64,000 nucleotides of DNA from Lachnospira multipara ATCC 19207 (GCF_000424105.1 NZ_AUJG01000002.1:302036-366035); one strand, 5' to 3'; counted from the stretch's first letter, positions 1 to 9,023 are shown. The notes: generated from the sequence alone by a model not told the origin. Numbers and translations: made by a program.

Positions 1-996
1 GGTAACACTTTAGTTCTTAGACCGGATTTTACTCCATCTATTTCTAGACTTGCAGCTAAGTACTTTGAGGAGCACAGCCTTCCAATTAAGCTTTGCTATC
101 AGGGTAATACTTTTATTAACGATAACAAGTACTATCAGGGTAGATTAAAGGAGAACACAGTTATTGGCGCTGAGCTTATTGATGATTCTTCAATTGAGGC
201 GGATTTAGAAGTTTTAAGCATGCTTGTTGAATGTATGAAAGCCTCAGGCCTTAAGGAGTTCCAGGTAGAAGTGGGAAATGTTGCATTTTACAACGGATTA
301 CTTAACGAAGCAGGAATTTCTGGGGAAGTAGCAGAAGAGCTTACAACTTTAATTAGAGAGAAGAACTACTTTGGTGAGGAGGAATTGCTAAATTCCCTAA
401 ACATTAAAGAGGATATAAAGAAGATTTTACTTGAACTTCCACAGCTTTTTGGTTCTGTGGAAATTCTTGATAGAGCAAAGAGCCTTACAACTAATAAGGA
501 CTGTCTTGAGGCAATTAAGAGATTAGAAGATCTCTACGAATTATTAAAGATTTCAGGCTATGATAACTACATTAGCTTTGATTTAGGCTCACTTTCAATC
601 CATTCTTACTACACTGGCATTATTTTCTCAGCCTATACTTTTGGCACAGGCCAAGCAGTAGCAACAGGTGGTAGATACGACAAGTTAATGGGCCAGTTTG
701 GTTCAGATAAGGCATCAATTGGTTTCTCCCTTGTAATTGATAGACTCATGGCTGCTATTGACAGACAGGGCCTTGAGTTTACTGGAAATTACTCTGGTAC
801 ACTTATTTGCTACAAGGAAGCAGCCCTTAAAAAAGCCCTTGAAAAGGCCAATGCTCTAAGAGCAGACGGTCAAAGAGTATGCCTTATTAAGGATTGCGGT
901 AAAGATCTTGAAACTTATAAGTCTTACGCAAAGAATTCATATTTGCTAGATGTTATTATGATTGATGAAAATGGATGCGAAAACCTTTGTAAATAG
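1..996 (+). CDS. hisZ: ATP phosphoribosyltransferase regulatory subunit HisZ (5' end missing)
   Basis: The reading frame is open from base 1 and carries the class II aminoacyl-tRNA synthetase-like motif LRPDFTPSI at its start, so the N-terminus lies outside the window. Later it has the GGRYDKL signature of the HisS/HisZ fold. HisZ is a catalytically inactive HisRS paralogue that binds the short form of HisG and is needed for the first step of histidine synthesis. It is followed after 23 bases by a short-form hisG, which argues for HisZ rather than a true HisRS. The first ATG seen in frame (220) is internal, not the start. Confidence 0.93.
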   Translation, partial: GNTLVLRPDFTPSISRLAAKYFEEHSLPIKLCYQGNTFINDNKYYQGRLKENTVIGAELIDDSSIEADLEVLSMLVECMKASGLKEFQVEVGNVAFYNGLLNEAGISGEVAEELTTLIREKNYFGEEELLNSLNIKEDIKKILLELPQLFGSVEILDRAKSLTTNKDCLEAIKRLEDLYELLKISGYDNYISFDLGSLSIHSYYTGIIFSAYTFGTGQAVATGGRYDKLMGQFGSDKASIGFSLVIDRLMAAIDRQGLEFTGNYSGTLICYKEAALKKALEKANALRADGQRVCLIKDCGKDLETYKSYAKNSYLLDVIMIDENGCENLCK

Positions 997-1019
997 ATTA
1001 AATCAGAAAGGAATTATTT

Positions 1020-1670
1020 ATGAGATATATAACAGTAGCCCTTGCTAAGGGTAGATTAGCTAAGAAAGCCTTAGAGATTTTTGAAAATGTTGGCGTTACC
1101 TGTGAGGAAATGAAGGACGAGAAAACTAGAAAGCTTATCTTTACTAACGAAGATATTGCCTTTAAGTTCTTCCTTGCAAAGCCATCAGATGTGCCAACCT
1201 ATGTAGAATACGGTGCAGCAGACATCGGTATTGTAGGTAAGGATACAATCCTTGAAGAGCAAAGAAACCTTTATGAGGTTTATGATTTAAACATTGGAAA
1301 ATGTAAAATGTGCGTCTGCGGTCCTGCATCCGCTCGTGAAAAGCTACAGCATCACGAACTTATTAGAGTAGCCTCAAAGTATCCTAATATTGCAAAGGAT
1401 TACTTCTACAATAAGAAGCACCAGACAGTAGAGATTATTAAGCTTAATGGTTCTGTTGAGCTTGCACCTATTGTTGGTTTATCAGAAGTTATTGTAGATA
1501 TTGTTGAGACAGGTGCAACTCTTCGTGAAAACGGTCTTGAAGTATTAGAAGAAATCGCTCCTTTATCAGCTAGAATCGTAGTAAATCAGGTTAGCATGAA
1601 GATGGAGAACGAGCGTATTAATAAATTCATAAATGATATTAAGAATTATCTTGCAGAAAGCCAGAATTAA
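1020..1670 (+). CDS. hisG: ATP phosphoribosyltransferase, short form (HisG)
   Basis: This 216-residue protein catalyses the committed step of histidine synthesis, joining ATP and PRPP to give phosphoribosyl-ATP. Family marks are the N-terminal [15 protein letters not shown], the [11 protein letters not shown] segment and the PRPP-binding region around [14 protein letters not shown]. It lacks the C-terminal regulatory domain of the long form (about 290 residues), which fits its dependence on the upstream HisZ. An AGAAAGGA ribosome binding site precedes the ATG. It is the second gene of the visible his operon. Confidence 0.96.
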   Translation: MRYITVALAKGRLAKKALEIFENVGVTCEEMKDEKTRKLIFTNEDIAFKFFLAKPSDVPTYVEYGAADIGIVGKDTILEEQRNLYEVYDLNIGKCKMCVCGPASAREKLQHHELIRVASKYPNIAKDYFYNKKHQTVEIIKLNGSVELAPIVGLSEVIVDIVETGATLRENGLEVLEEIAPLSARIVVNQVSMKMENERINKFINDIKNYLAESQN

Positions 1671-1684
1671 AGCATATTATAGTC

Positions 1685-1733
1685 TTAGGATTATGATTTA
1701 ATATAAAATTGTAATTTAGGATTATGATTTAAT
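1685..1733 (+). repeat. two-copy 18-bp direct repeat between hisG and hisD
   Basis: The sequence TTAGGATTATGATTTAAT occurs at 1685-1702 and again at 1716-1733, a 31-base period, with a decayed third copy (TTGGATTATAG) just after it. It fills the 90-base gap ahead of the hisD ribosome binding site. I see no hairpin or U-tract. It is probably a local slippage duplication and may have no function. Confidence 0.7.
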
Positions 1734-1760
1734 TTTGGATTATAGTAATAGGAGGAAGTT

Positions 1761-3050
1761 ATGAGAATCGTAGAATTAAATGAGAATACAAAAAATGATA
1801 TATTAAATAATCTTTTAAAGAGAAGTCCAAGTAACTACGGTAAGTTTGAGGATGCCGTAGCTGAGATTTTACTTAATGTAAAGGTTAAAAAGGATGAAGC
1901 AGTATTTAGTTATACTAAGCAATTCGATAAGGCAAATATTAATGCAGACAATGTATTAGTTACTAAGGAAGAAATCGCTGCTGCCTATAAGGAAGTAGAT
2001 GAGGAATTAGTAGCAGTTATTAGAAAAGCCTTAGTTAATATTAAGGACTATCACGAAAAGCAGAAGCAGTACAGCTGGTTTGATTCAAAGCCAGATGGCA
2101 CAATTCTAGGTCAGAAGGTTACTGCATTAGAGCGTGTTGGTGTTTATGTACCAGGTGGTAAGGCAGCTTATCCATCTTCAGTTTTAATGAATGTAATGCC
2201 AGCTAAGGTTGCTGGAGTTGATGAAATCATTATGTGTACTCCTTGCGATAGCGAAGGTAAGGTTTATCCTACAACTTTAGTTGCCGCTAATGAAGCAGGG
2301 GTTGATAAGATTTTTAAGGTTGGTGGAGCTCAGGCTATTGCAGCTATGGCTTACGGAACACAGTCAATTCCAAAGGTTGATAAGATTGTGGGACCTGGTA
2401 ACATTTTCGTAGCTCTTGCAAAAAAGGCTGTCTTTGGCTATGTAAGTATCGACTCCGTTGCAGGCCCATCAGAGATCTTAGTTATTGCTGATGAAAGCGC
2501 TAATCCTCGTTTCGTGGCAGCAGACCTCTTATCACAGGCAGAACATGATGAAATGGCTTCAGCTATATTAATTACAACTTCAAAAGAAGTAGCCCAAAAA
2601 GTTTCAAAAGAAGTAGATGGCTTTGTAGCTGAGCTTAACCGTAAGGAAATCATTCAGAAATCTCTTGATAACTACGGATATATCTTACTTGCAAATACTT
2701 TAGATGAAGCTATAGCTGTAGCTAATGAAATCGCCTCAGAGCACTTAGAAATCGTAACAAAGAATCCATTTGATACTATGACTAAGATTAGAAACGCAGG
2801 TGCAATCTTCCTTGGAGAGTACTCATCAGAACCTCTTGGAGACTATTTTGCAGGTCCAAACCACGTACTTCCAACTAATGGAACAGCTAAGTTCTTCTCA
2901 GCTTTATCAGTGGATGACTTTATTAAGAAATCAAGCATTATTTCTTACTCTAAGGAAGCCCTTGAAAATGTACACCTAGACATTGAGAAATTCGCAACAG
3001 CAGAACACTTAACAGCTCATGCAAATTCTATAAAGGTAAGATTTGAATAG
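1761..3050 (+). CDS. hisD: histidinol dehydrogenase
   Basis: This 429-residue, full-length enzyme performs the last two NAD-dependent oxidations of histidinol to histidine. The sequence shows the conserved VGPGNIFVALAKK, the zinc-ligand and catalytic region LLSQAEHDEMASA, and the C-terminal GDYFAGPNHVLPTNGTAKF block. A good AGGAGG site precedes the ATG. It sits in his order between hisG and hisB, separated from hisG by a small repeat. Confidence 0.97.
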   Translation: MRIVELNENTKNDILNNLLKRSPSNYGKFEDAVAEILLNVKVKKDEAVFSYTKQFDKANINADNVLVTKEEIAAAYKEVDEELVAVIRKALVNIKDYHEKQKQYSWFDSKPDGTILGQKVTALERVGVYVPGGKAAYPSSVLMNVMPAKVAGVDEIIMCTPCDSEGKVYPTTLVAANEAGVDKIFKVGGAQAIAAMAYGTQSIPKVDKIVGPGNIFVALAKKAVFGYVSIDSVAGPSEILVIADESANPRFVAADLLSQAEHDEMASAILITTSKEVAQKVSKEVDGFVAELNRKEIIQKSLDNYGYILLANTLDEAIAVANEIASEHLEIVTKNPFDTMTKIRNAGAIFLGEYSSEPLGDYFAGPNHVLPTNGTAKFFSALSVDDFIKKSSIISYSKEALENVHLDIEKFATAEHLTAHANSIKVRFE

Positions 3051-3108
3051 GATTTAAATAAGATTCGATAGGATTTAAAATACGTGATTTTAAATATAGG
3101 AGGGAAAT

Positions 3109-3711
3109 ATGGCAAATAATCAATCTGCTAGAACTGCAACAATTAATAGAAAGACTAGCGAAACAGACATCAGCCTCTATCTTAATTTAGATGGCAAAGG
3201 AAATGCAGACGTGGATACTGGCATTGGATTTTTTGATCACATGCTTAAAAGCTTTGCAAAGCACGGCCTCTTTGACTTAAAAGTAAGAGTTCAGGGAGAC
3301 TTAATCGTTGATTGCCATCACACCATTGAGGATGTGGGAATTGTCTTAGGAGAAGCTATAAAGAAGGCCCTTGGAGACAAGGTAGGCATTAAAAGATACG
3401 GTAATTTCTTCCTTCCAATGGATGAGACTTTAATTCTTTGCGCCATCGATTTATCAAATCGCCCATATTTAGTCTTTGAATCAGAGTTTAAGAGCGATTC
3501 AGTTGGTTATTTTGATACACAGATGGTTAAGGAGTTCTTCTATGCAATTTCTTACTCAGCTAGTATGAACCTCCACCTAAAGAAGATGTGGGGAGAGAAC
3601 GACCACCACATTATTGAGGCTATGTTTAAGGCCTTTGCAAAAGCCCTTGATGAGGCGGTTTCAAAGGATAGCCGTATAACTAATGTATTATCTACTAAGG
3701 GAAGCTTGTAA
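3109..3711 (+). CDS. hisB: imidazoleglycerol-phosphate dehydratase
   Basis: This 200-residue stand-alone dehydratase has no histidinol-phosphatase domain. The metal-binding histidine motifs of the two half-domains are visible as CHHTIEDVG (about residue 71) and DHHIIEAMFKAFAKAL (about 165), with FFDHMLKSFAKHG near 41. It removes water from imidazole-glycerol phosphate to give imidazole-acetol phosphate. AGGAGG lies 6 bases before the ATG. It lies in the his operon between hisD and the hisA-hisI fusion. Confidence 0.96.
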   Translation: MANNQSARTATINRKTSETDISLYLNLDGKGNADVDTGIGFFDHMLKSFAKHGLFDLKVRVQGDLIVDCHHTIEDVGIVLGEAIKKALGDKVGIKRYGNFFLPMDETLILCAIDLSNRPYLVFESEFKSDSVGYFDTQMVKEFFYAISYSASMNLHLKKMWGENDHHIIEAMFKAFAKALDEAVSKDSRITNVLSTKGSL

Positions 3712-3797
3712 TTATAAGTTAATTTATAAAGTTATTACTTTAGCGTTACGAACTACTTAGTATTACTAAATAAATAAAATATAGCGAGGATTTTAAA

Positions 3798-4889
3798 ATG
3801 AGATTATACCCAGCAATAGATATTAAGGATGGCAAATGTGTCCGCCTAAAGAAGGGCCTTTTTAATGAGGTCACAGTTTATTCTGATAAGCCTTACACAA
3901 TTGCTAAGGAATTTGAGAAGGCTGGTGCAAAATTTATACATGTTGTTGACCTTGATGGTGCCTTAAAGGGCTATAGAGTCAATGCCAAGGCTATTAAGGA
4001 AATCGTTGATAGCGTTAGTATTCCTGTAGAGCTTGGTGGTGGCGTTAGAAGCCTTGAAAACATCAAGGAAGTGCTTGATTTAGGAGTTTACAGAGTTATC
4101 ATTGGTACTAAGGCTGTAGAAAATCCTGAATTTATTAGAGAGGCCATCAAAGAATTTGGCCCTAATAGAATCGTAGTTGGAGTAGATGCAAAGGACGGTC
4201 TTGTTGCTATTGAAGGCTGGGAGAAGTTATCTGATCAGACAGCCCTTAGCCTATGCCTTTCAATGAAGGAGATGGGTGTTGAGAATATCGTCTACACTGA
4301 CATTTCAAAGGATGGCATGCTTGTAGGTCCTAATGTAGAGCAGACTAAGCTTTTATCTGACAAGACTGGTATTAACATTATCGCTTCCGGCGGTATGTCT
4401 TGTATGGAGGATTTAGAAAATGTATCTAATGCCGGCATCCATGGAGCAATCATTGGAAAAGCTATCTATGAAAAAAGAATTGACCTTGCCAAGGCTGTGG
4501 CAAAGTATGAGTCTTTTGATGCATTTTCAAAGGAAAGCAAAAAGGAAGTAATTAGTAACTTAAACTGGTCAGATTGTAAGCTTGATGATAAGGGCTTAAT
4601 TCCAGTAGTAGTGCAGGATTACGTCAATAACGAGGTCTTAATGCTTGCCTATATGAACGAGGAGGCCTTTAATAAGACTTTAGAGACTGGCCTTATGACT
4701 TACTATTCAAGAAGCCGTGATGAGCTCTGGACTAAGGGTCTAACATCAGGTCACCTTCAGTATGTAAGTTCTCTTGATATTGACTGCGATTACGACACAA
4801 TTCTTGCTAAGGTAAGACAGGTTGGAGCAGCTTGCCACACTGGAAATAAGTCTTGTTTTTACAGAAACTTCTTTATAAGAAATATTTAA
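3798..4889 (+). CDS. HisA-HisI fusion: ProFAR isomerase plus phosphoribosyl-AMP cyclohydrolase
   Basis: One 363-residue frame joins two enzymes. Residues 1 to about 243 are HisA, a TIM barrel starting [19 protein letters not shown], with GGGVRSLE and the catalytic Asp region VVGVDAKDG. Residues from about 255 to 363 are HisI, with the WTKGLTSG motif, the zinc and magnesium ligands CDYDTI and a terminal [12 protein letters not shown]. There is no HisE pyrophosphohydrolase domain. HisI and HisA act in adjacent steps (PR-AMP to ProFAR to PRFAR), so the fusion is metabolically sensible. HisE, HisF, HisH and HisC are not in this window. I see no frameshift or stop in the linker. An alternative reading as HisF is ruled out by the PAIDIKDG start. 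Confidence 0.92.
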   Translation: MRLYPAIDIKDGKCVRLKKGLFNEVTVYSDKPYTIAKEFEKAGAKFIHVVDLDGALKGYRVNAKAIKEIVDSVSIPVELGGGVRSLENIKEVLDLGVYRVIIGTKAVENPEFIREAIKEFGPNRIVVGVDAKDGLVAIEGWEKLSDQTALSLCLSMKEMGVENIVYTDISKDGMLVGPNVEQTKLLSDKTGINIIASGGMSCMEDLENVSNAGIHGAIIGKAIYEKRIDLAKAVAKYESFDAFSKESKKEVISNLNWSDCKLDDKGLIPVVVQDYVNNEVLMLAYMNEEAFNKTLETGLMTYYSRSRDELWTKGLTSGHLQYVSSLDIDCDYDTILAKVRQVGAACHTGNKSCFYRNFFIRNI

Positions 4890-4932
4890 TAAAATTTTAG
4901 GGACTTCCCTTTAATTGCAATAAAATATGAGT

Positions 4933-4979
4933 TATAATACCATCTAGAGTAAATTTATTTAAATCTAGGTGGTATTTTT
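4933..4979 (+). promoter_or_regulatory. hairpin with T-tract that buries the RNase E/G ribosome binding site; overlapping -10 box
   Basis: Left arm 4936-4948 (AATACCATCTAGA) pairs with right arm 4964-4976 (TCTAGGTGGTATT) with one G-U pair, around an A/U-only loop, and TTTTT runs directly into the ATG at 4980. The right arm contains the AGGTGG ribosome binding site (4968-4973). The same hairpin can serve as a terminator for the his operon. A perfect TATAAT at 4933-4938 overlaps the left arm, but I see no good -35 box. Transcripts from that promoter would begin near 4945 and lose most of the left arm. Confidence 0.6.
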
Positions 4980-6236
4980 ATGTCTACTAAATTAATTATT
5001 ACTAGTTACAATAATAAATTAATCAGTGCGAAATACGTAGATGATGAGATTAAGAGTCTAACGGTGTGCGACAATGAGCATAACATCTCCGATATTTTTA
5101 TTGGTCGTGTGGAAAATGTTGTAAAGTCCATTAACGCTTGCTTTATTGAATTTAGCAATAAGCAGAAGGGCTATTATGCATTTTCAGAAAACAAAGATCA
5201 CATCTTTTTAAATAATAAGAATAACGACTTGCCAAACATCGGGGACAAGATTCTAGTTCAGGTAAAGAATCCACCTCATAAGACAAAGCCTCACACGCTT
5301 AGTTCTAAGCTTGAGATTCCTTATAAATATCTGGTTTTATCAAGGGACGTAAATGGGGTTTTAGTTTCAAAAAAGATTAAGAATGATGAAAATGTTTCTA
5401 ACTGGGCAGCTAGTCTAGCCTATGAACTAAAGCTTATGAATGAAGAGCTAGTTAGGGAACTTGGGGCTGACTTTAAGGACACAAGATCTAAGCTTAGTTA
5501 CGGCTTTATTATTAGATCTAATGCGGTTAATGCAAATCTTACGGAGCTAATGGATGAGGCGAAACATTTGCATAATACTTATAAGGAAATCCTAAAGATA
5601 GCAATACATGGTCTTTTTTATACAAAAGTTTATGAGTCGCTACCTAGCTACATTACTGAGGTTAACCACTTAGTGGCAGAAGAAGATTTTGAACTTGTGA
5701 CGGATAATAAAGAGGCTTTCAGCCTTATTAAGAATAACTGCAATCTATCTGATACAAGACTTCGCTTTTATGAGGATAGGCTGCTGCCACTATATAGCTT
5801 ATATTCTATAAAACACAATATTGATGAGGCCTTAAGGCGTCAGGTTTGGTTAAAATCTGGTGCATACCTTGTAATTGAGGAGACGGAAGCCTTAACGGTG
5901 GTGGATGTTAACTCTGGTAAATTTGTTCCAAAAAAGGGTAAGGACAAAGATTTATCAAATTATAATGTTAATATTGAGGCTGCGAGGGCTACTCTTACTC
6001 AGTTAAGATTAAGAAATATCTCCGGCATTATTATTGTTGATTTTATTAATATGAAGGATGAGTCCCTAAATGAGGACTTATTAAAATACCTTAAAAAGGA
6101 AGCTAAAGACGATGAAGTGGGGGTAAGAATCGTCGATATGACTAAGCTTGGGCTTGTGGAAATTACAAGAACTAAGCAGGGTCAAACATTAAAAGAAAGA
6201 ATGGGACTAGAAAGAAATGAAGAATTACGAGACTAA
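4980..6236 (+). CDS. ribonuclease E/G family endoribonuclease, zinc-link missing
   Basis: This 418-residue protein matches the catalytic core of RNase E/G: an S1-like domain near the N-terminus (FIGRVENVVKSINACFIEF) and the two catalytic aspartate regions VVDVNSGKF (about residue 313) and IIIVDFINMK (about 355). RNase E/G cuts single-stranded A/U-rich RNA in rRNA maturation and mRNA decay. After EITRTKQGQTLKERM the protein stops, so the CPxC zinc-link that tethers subunits in the E. coli enzymes is absent. In many Clostridia this gene lies just ahead of rplU; here a PAP2 gene and a GH4 gene lie between. Its leader hairpin is described separately. Confidence 0.88.
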   Translation: MSTKLIITSYNNKLISAKYVDDEIKSLTVCDNEHNISDIFIGRVENVVKSINACFIEFSNKQKGYYAFSENKDHIFLNNKNNDLPNIGDKILVQVKNPPHKTKPHTLSSKLEIPYKYLVLSRDVNGVLVSKKIKNDENVSNWAASLAYELKLMNEELVRELGADFKDTRSKLSYGFIIRSNAVNANLTELMDEAKHLHNTYKEILKIAIHGLFYTKVYESLPSYITEVNHLVAEEDFELVTDNKEAFSLIKNNCNLSDTRLRFYEDRLLPLYSLYSIKHNIDEALRRQVWLKSGAYLVIEETEALTVVDVNSGKFVPKKGKDKDLSNYNVNIEAARATLTQLRLRNISGIIIVDFINMKDESLNEDLLKYLKKEAKDDEVGVRIVDMTKLGLVEITRTKQGQTLKERMGLERNEELRD

Positions 6237-6723
6237 CTACAAGAAAATTACTGATTATTTTGACAAGCATGAAGGGGCAAAGAAAGCGCTTATATTCCTA
6301 TATCGATTTTTGATTATACCTTTTGTAATCGCTTACTTTTTCCTTTTGTTTAATTCTATTTATACAAAGGCTTCTTATCTTGTGATTGCAAAGCTTATTA
6401 TTGTGCCTGCTACAACTTTTGTGGTGATTTCAATTTTAAGACTTGCCCTTGATGCTAGAAGACCTTACGAAATCTATGACATTAAGCCAATTATTGAGAA
6501 GAAAAAGAAGAGACAATCAATGCCAAGTAGACATGTGCTTAGTGCCACACTTATTGCAGGCTGCGCTATGTATATTAACCTATTTCTTGGTATTGCCTTA
6601 ATTATACTTACAGTTATTATGGCCATTACAAGAGTTTTGGCAGGGGTACATTTTGTAAAGGATGTAATCGTAGCAATTATTATTGGAATTCTAAGTTCTT
6701 ATTTAGGGCTTTGGATTTTATAA
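6217..6723 (+). CDS. PAP2-family membrane phosphatase
   Basis: This 168-residue integral membrane protein has the three-part PAP2 acid phosphatase signature: ARRP (about residue 88), MPSRHVLSATL (about 106) and TRVLAGVHFVKDV (about 146), the last holding the catalytic histidine. Several hydrophobic segments flank the motifs. Likely substrates are lipid phosphates such as phosphatidate, undecaprenyl diphosphate or phosphatidylglycerol phosphate; the sequence does not decide. It overlaps the end of the RNase E/G gene by 20 bases in another frame, which suggests coupled translation. Confidence 0.85.
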   Translation: MKNYETNYKKITDYFDKHEGAKKALIFLYRFLIIPFVIAYFFLLFNSIYTKASYLVIAKLIIVPATTFVVISILRLALDARRPYEIYDIKPIIEKKKKRQSMPSRHVLSATLIAGCAMYINLFLGIALIILTVIMAITRVLAGVHFVKDVIVAIIIGILSSYLGLWIL

Positions 6724-6770
6724 ATGGCAGGCTTATTAGCTAGTTGCTTATATTAGCGCTGCGAAAAATT

Positions 6771-6799
6771 TTAGCTTTTTTAATTTAGATAAAAGCTAA
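6771..6799. promoter_or_regulatory. 9-bp perfect inverted repeat ahead of the GH4 gene
   Basis: TTAGCTTTT (6771-6779) and AAAAGCTAA (6791-6799) form a perfect inverted repeat with an 11-base spacer, about 45 bases before the GH4 ATG. Read on the plus strand it is not followed by a T-tract. It could be an operator for a sugar-responsive regulator or a weak terminator after the PAP2 gene. No regulator gene is nearby. Confidence 0.4.
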
Positions 6800-6842
6800 A
6801 CTTTAATTACTTACTTAGGATTACTTGAATAAGGGGGATTTT

Positions 6843-8237
6843 ATGAAAAATGTGAAAATTGCCTATATTGGCGGTGGCTCAAAGCTTTGGGCAAGAGTGT
6901 TTATGTACGACTTAGCTCTAGTAAAGGATTTTACTGGAGAAATCGGCCTCTACGATATTGATTTAGAGGCTGCAAAAAGAAACAAGGAAATTGGTGCAAG
7001 AATTAATGAATCTAAGGATTGTATTAACAAATGGGATTATAAGATTTATGAAAATCTTAAGGACTGCCTAAAGGGTGCTGATTTTGTAGTGATTTCTATA
7101 CTTCCTGGTACTTTTAATGAGATGCGATCAGATGTACATTTGCCTGAAAAATATGGAATCTATCAGTCTGTAGGGGATACGGCGGGTCCTGGTGGCGTAC
7201 TTCGTGCTATGCGAACAGTGCCTATTTATGAGGGCTTTGCAAAGGCTATTAAAGAGATTTGTCCAAAGGCTTGGGTTATTAATTTTACTAATCCAATGAC
7301 AATTTGCACAAAGACTCTTTATGATGTTTTCCCTAAAATCAAGGCTTTTGGTTGCTGTCATGAGGTTTTCCATACACAGGACTTCCTATGTGACGTTTTA
7401 AAAGAAGCTAAGGGAATTCGCCCAAATAGAGACGAAATCTACACTGAAGTTTCTGGCATTAATCACTTTACTTGGATTAGCTCTGCAAAGTACAAGGACA
7501 TGGAGATTATGGACTATCTTGATGATTTTATTAAAAAGCACTTTGATGAGGGCCACTACGAGCATGGGGATGCAAACCAGTATAAGACTGACCCTTTTGC
7601 CTATGCTAATAAGGTGAAAATGGATCTCTATAGAAGATATAAGACTCTAGGGGCAGCAGGAGACCGCCATCTAGTTGAATTTGTAAACAATAACTGGTAT
7701 CTAAAGAATAAAGAATGCGTGGATAGCTGGAAATTTGCCCTAACAAGCATTGACTTTAGAATTAATCAGGCCAATGAAAAGATTGAGGAATCAATTAAGA
7801 TTGCTAAGGGTGAGCATCCAATTGAGGTTAAGAAGTCTAGCGAAGAGGCCGTAGATATTATGAGTGCAATTCTTGGCTACGGCAAAAAGATTAGTAATGT
7901 AAACCTAATTAATGAGGGACAGATGCCACAATTAAAGCTTGGAGCAGTAGTAGAGACTAATGCTATATTTACTCATGATAGCGTTAGACCAATTATGGCA
8001 AAGCCTTTAAACAACTCAGTAATTAGCCTTGTGGAGCGTGCCTCTGAAAATGTAGAGACTTTATATGAGGGCATTAAAAATCGTGACTTTAAAACAATCT
8101 TTGCTTCCTTTATGAATCAGGGACTTTGTTCTAATCTTGATTTGGCTTCTGGTAAGGATTTATTTAAGGAAATGTGCCTTAATACCTCTAAATATTTAGA
8201 AGAATACTATAATTTAGAAGAATTAAAGTTATTGTAA
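6843..8237 (+). CDS. glycoside hydrolase family 4 (alpha-galactosidase / alpha-glucosidase type)
   Basis: This protein of about 464 residues starts KNVKIAYIGGGSKLW, the Rossmann NAD-binding motif of GH4 enzymes, followed by VINFTNPMTICTK, the metal-ligand region FGCCHEVFHT and GINHFTWI. GH4 enzymes use NAD+, a divalent metal and a redox elimination mechanism to cleave alpha-glycosides. The start was placed at the ATG at 6843, which has AGGGGGA 5 to 6 bases upstream; a TTG at 6825 gives six extra residues but has no such site. It is an isolated gene with no transporter beside it, so the substrate is unknown. Confidence 0.85.
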   Translation: MKNVKIAYIGGGSKLWARVFMYDLALVKDFTGEIGLYDIDLEAAKRNKEIGARINESKDCINKWDYKIYENLKDCLKGADFVVISILPGTFNEMRSDVHLPEKYGIYQSVGDTAGPGGVLRAMRTVPIYEGFAKAIKEICPKAWVINFTNPMTICTKTLYDVFPKIKAFGCCHEVFHTQDFLCDVLKEAKGIRPNRDEIYTEVSGINHFTWISSAKYKDMEIMDYLDDFIKKHFDEGHYEHGDANQYKTDPFAYANKVKMDLYRRYKTLGAAGDRHLVEFVNNNWYLKNKECVDSWKFALTSIDFRINQANEKIEESIKIAKGEHPIEVKKSSEEAVDIMSAILGYGKKISNVNLINEGQMPQLKLGAVVETNAIFTHDSVRPIMAKPLNNSVISLVERASENVETLYEGIKNRDFKTIFASFMNQGLCSNLDLASGKDLFKEMCLNTSKYLEEYYNLEELKLL

Positions 8238-8247
8238 AGAAAATATG

Positions 8248-8276
8248 TTGACATACCACTATATTTGATATATATT
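8248..8276 (+). promoter_or_regulatory. sigma-A type promoter for the rplU operon
   Basis: TTGACA at 8248-8253, a 17-base spacer and TATATT at 8271-8276 make a near-consensus promoter, predicting a start near 8283 and an 85-base leader before rplU. Confidence 0.75.
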
Positions 8277-8282
8277 ATTATA

Positions 8283-8360
8283 GTATGCCGCTCAGTTAGG
8301 ATACAAGTGGATTTTTCTTTATGAATATCCCTCCAAAACTGGCGAGTAATTTATTAGGAG
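8283..8360 (+). ncRNA. probable ribosomal protein L21 leader
   Basis: The leader between the promoter and rplU can fold: CGCTCAGTT (8289-8297) pairs with AACTGGCG (8337-8344) with one bulge, enclosing GGATA (8299-8303) paired with TATCC (8326-8330). Firmicutes carry an autoregulatory L21 leader in this position. Location and fold support the call, but I could not compare with the family model. Confidence 0.5.
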
Positions 8361-8367
8361 GTGCCAT

Positions 8368-8676
8368 ATGTACGCAATTATCGCAACAGGTGGTAAGCAG
8401 TATACAGTTTCTGAAGGTGACGTAATCAACGTTGAGAAGCTTTCAGTTAACGCTGGTGATACTGTAACATTTGACCAGGTTCTTTTCGTTAACAACGGTG
8501 AGGCTAAGGTTGGCGAGCCAACAGTAGCAGGTGCTACAGTTACTGCTTCAGTTATTGAAGAAGGTAAAGAAGCTAAGGTCGTAGTTTACAAGTACAAGAG
8601 AAAGACTGGATATCACAAGAAGAATGGTCACAGACAGCCATTTACTAAGGTTAAGATCGAAAAGATCAATGCTTAA
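8368..8676 (+). CDS. rplU: 50S ribosomal protein L21
   Basis: This 102-residue protein has the L21 start [17 protein letters not shown] and the C-terminal basic block [17 protein letters not shown] that contacts 23S rRNA. It is of normal length, with an AGGAGG site before the ATG. It leads the L21-Prp-L27 cluster usual for Firmicutes and is preceded by its own promoter and a structured leader. Confidence 0.98.
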   Translation: MYAIIATGGKQYTVSEGDVINVEKLSVNAGDTVTFDQVLFVNNGEAKVGEPTVAGATVTASVIEEGKEAKVVVYKYKRKTGYHKKNGHRQPFTKVKIEKINA

Positions 8677-8696
8677 TTAGTTGAGGGTGTTTATCC

Positions 8697-9023
8697 ATGA
8701 CTTTAGTAGACTTATACAGAGATGGTAAATCTCAGGAGATTGTAGGTTTTAAGGTTTCTGGACATGCTGGTTTTGCCGATGCAGGTGAAGATATAGTTTG
8801 TGCAGCAATTTCAACACTTACAATTAATACAGTAAATTCCATTGAGGCATTTACTACTGATAAATTCGATTTAAATACTGATGAAGACGGTGCTTTAATT
8901 GAATTAAAGATGTCCTCTATCAGTAATGAGACAAGAATTTTATTACAGGCATTTGAGTTAGGTATGAATTCAATAGCTAGTGACAATGCCCAATACTTAT
9001 TGATTAATATCAAGGAGGTGTAA
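8697..9023 (+). CDS. prp: ribosomal-processing cysteine protease Prp (YsxB)
   Basis: This 108-residue protein sits between rplU and rpmA, the conserved place of Prp. The family's His-Cys dyad is visible as His23 in [16 protein letters not shown] and Cys35 at its end. Prp removes the N-terminal extension of ribosomal protein L27, which must be cut for a working ribosome. The L27 encoded next carries exactly such an extension (LQYFA then HKKG). The stop codon overlaps the first possible rpmA ATG, so the two are translationally coupled. Confidence 0.93.
   Translation: MTLVDLYRDGKSQEIVGFKVSGHAGFADAGEDIVCAAISTLTINTVNSIEAFTTDKFDLNTDEDGALIELKMSSISNETRILLQAFELGMNSIASDNAQYLLINIKEV

Noticed and set aside
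4896..4916. AGGGA/TCCCT hairpin after the hisA-hisI gene as the operon terminator
   Set aside because: Stem is only five pairs with two mismatches beyond it and no U-tract; the stem at 4936 is the better candidate.
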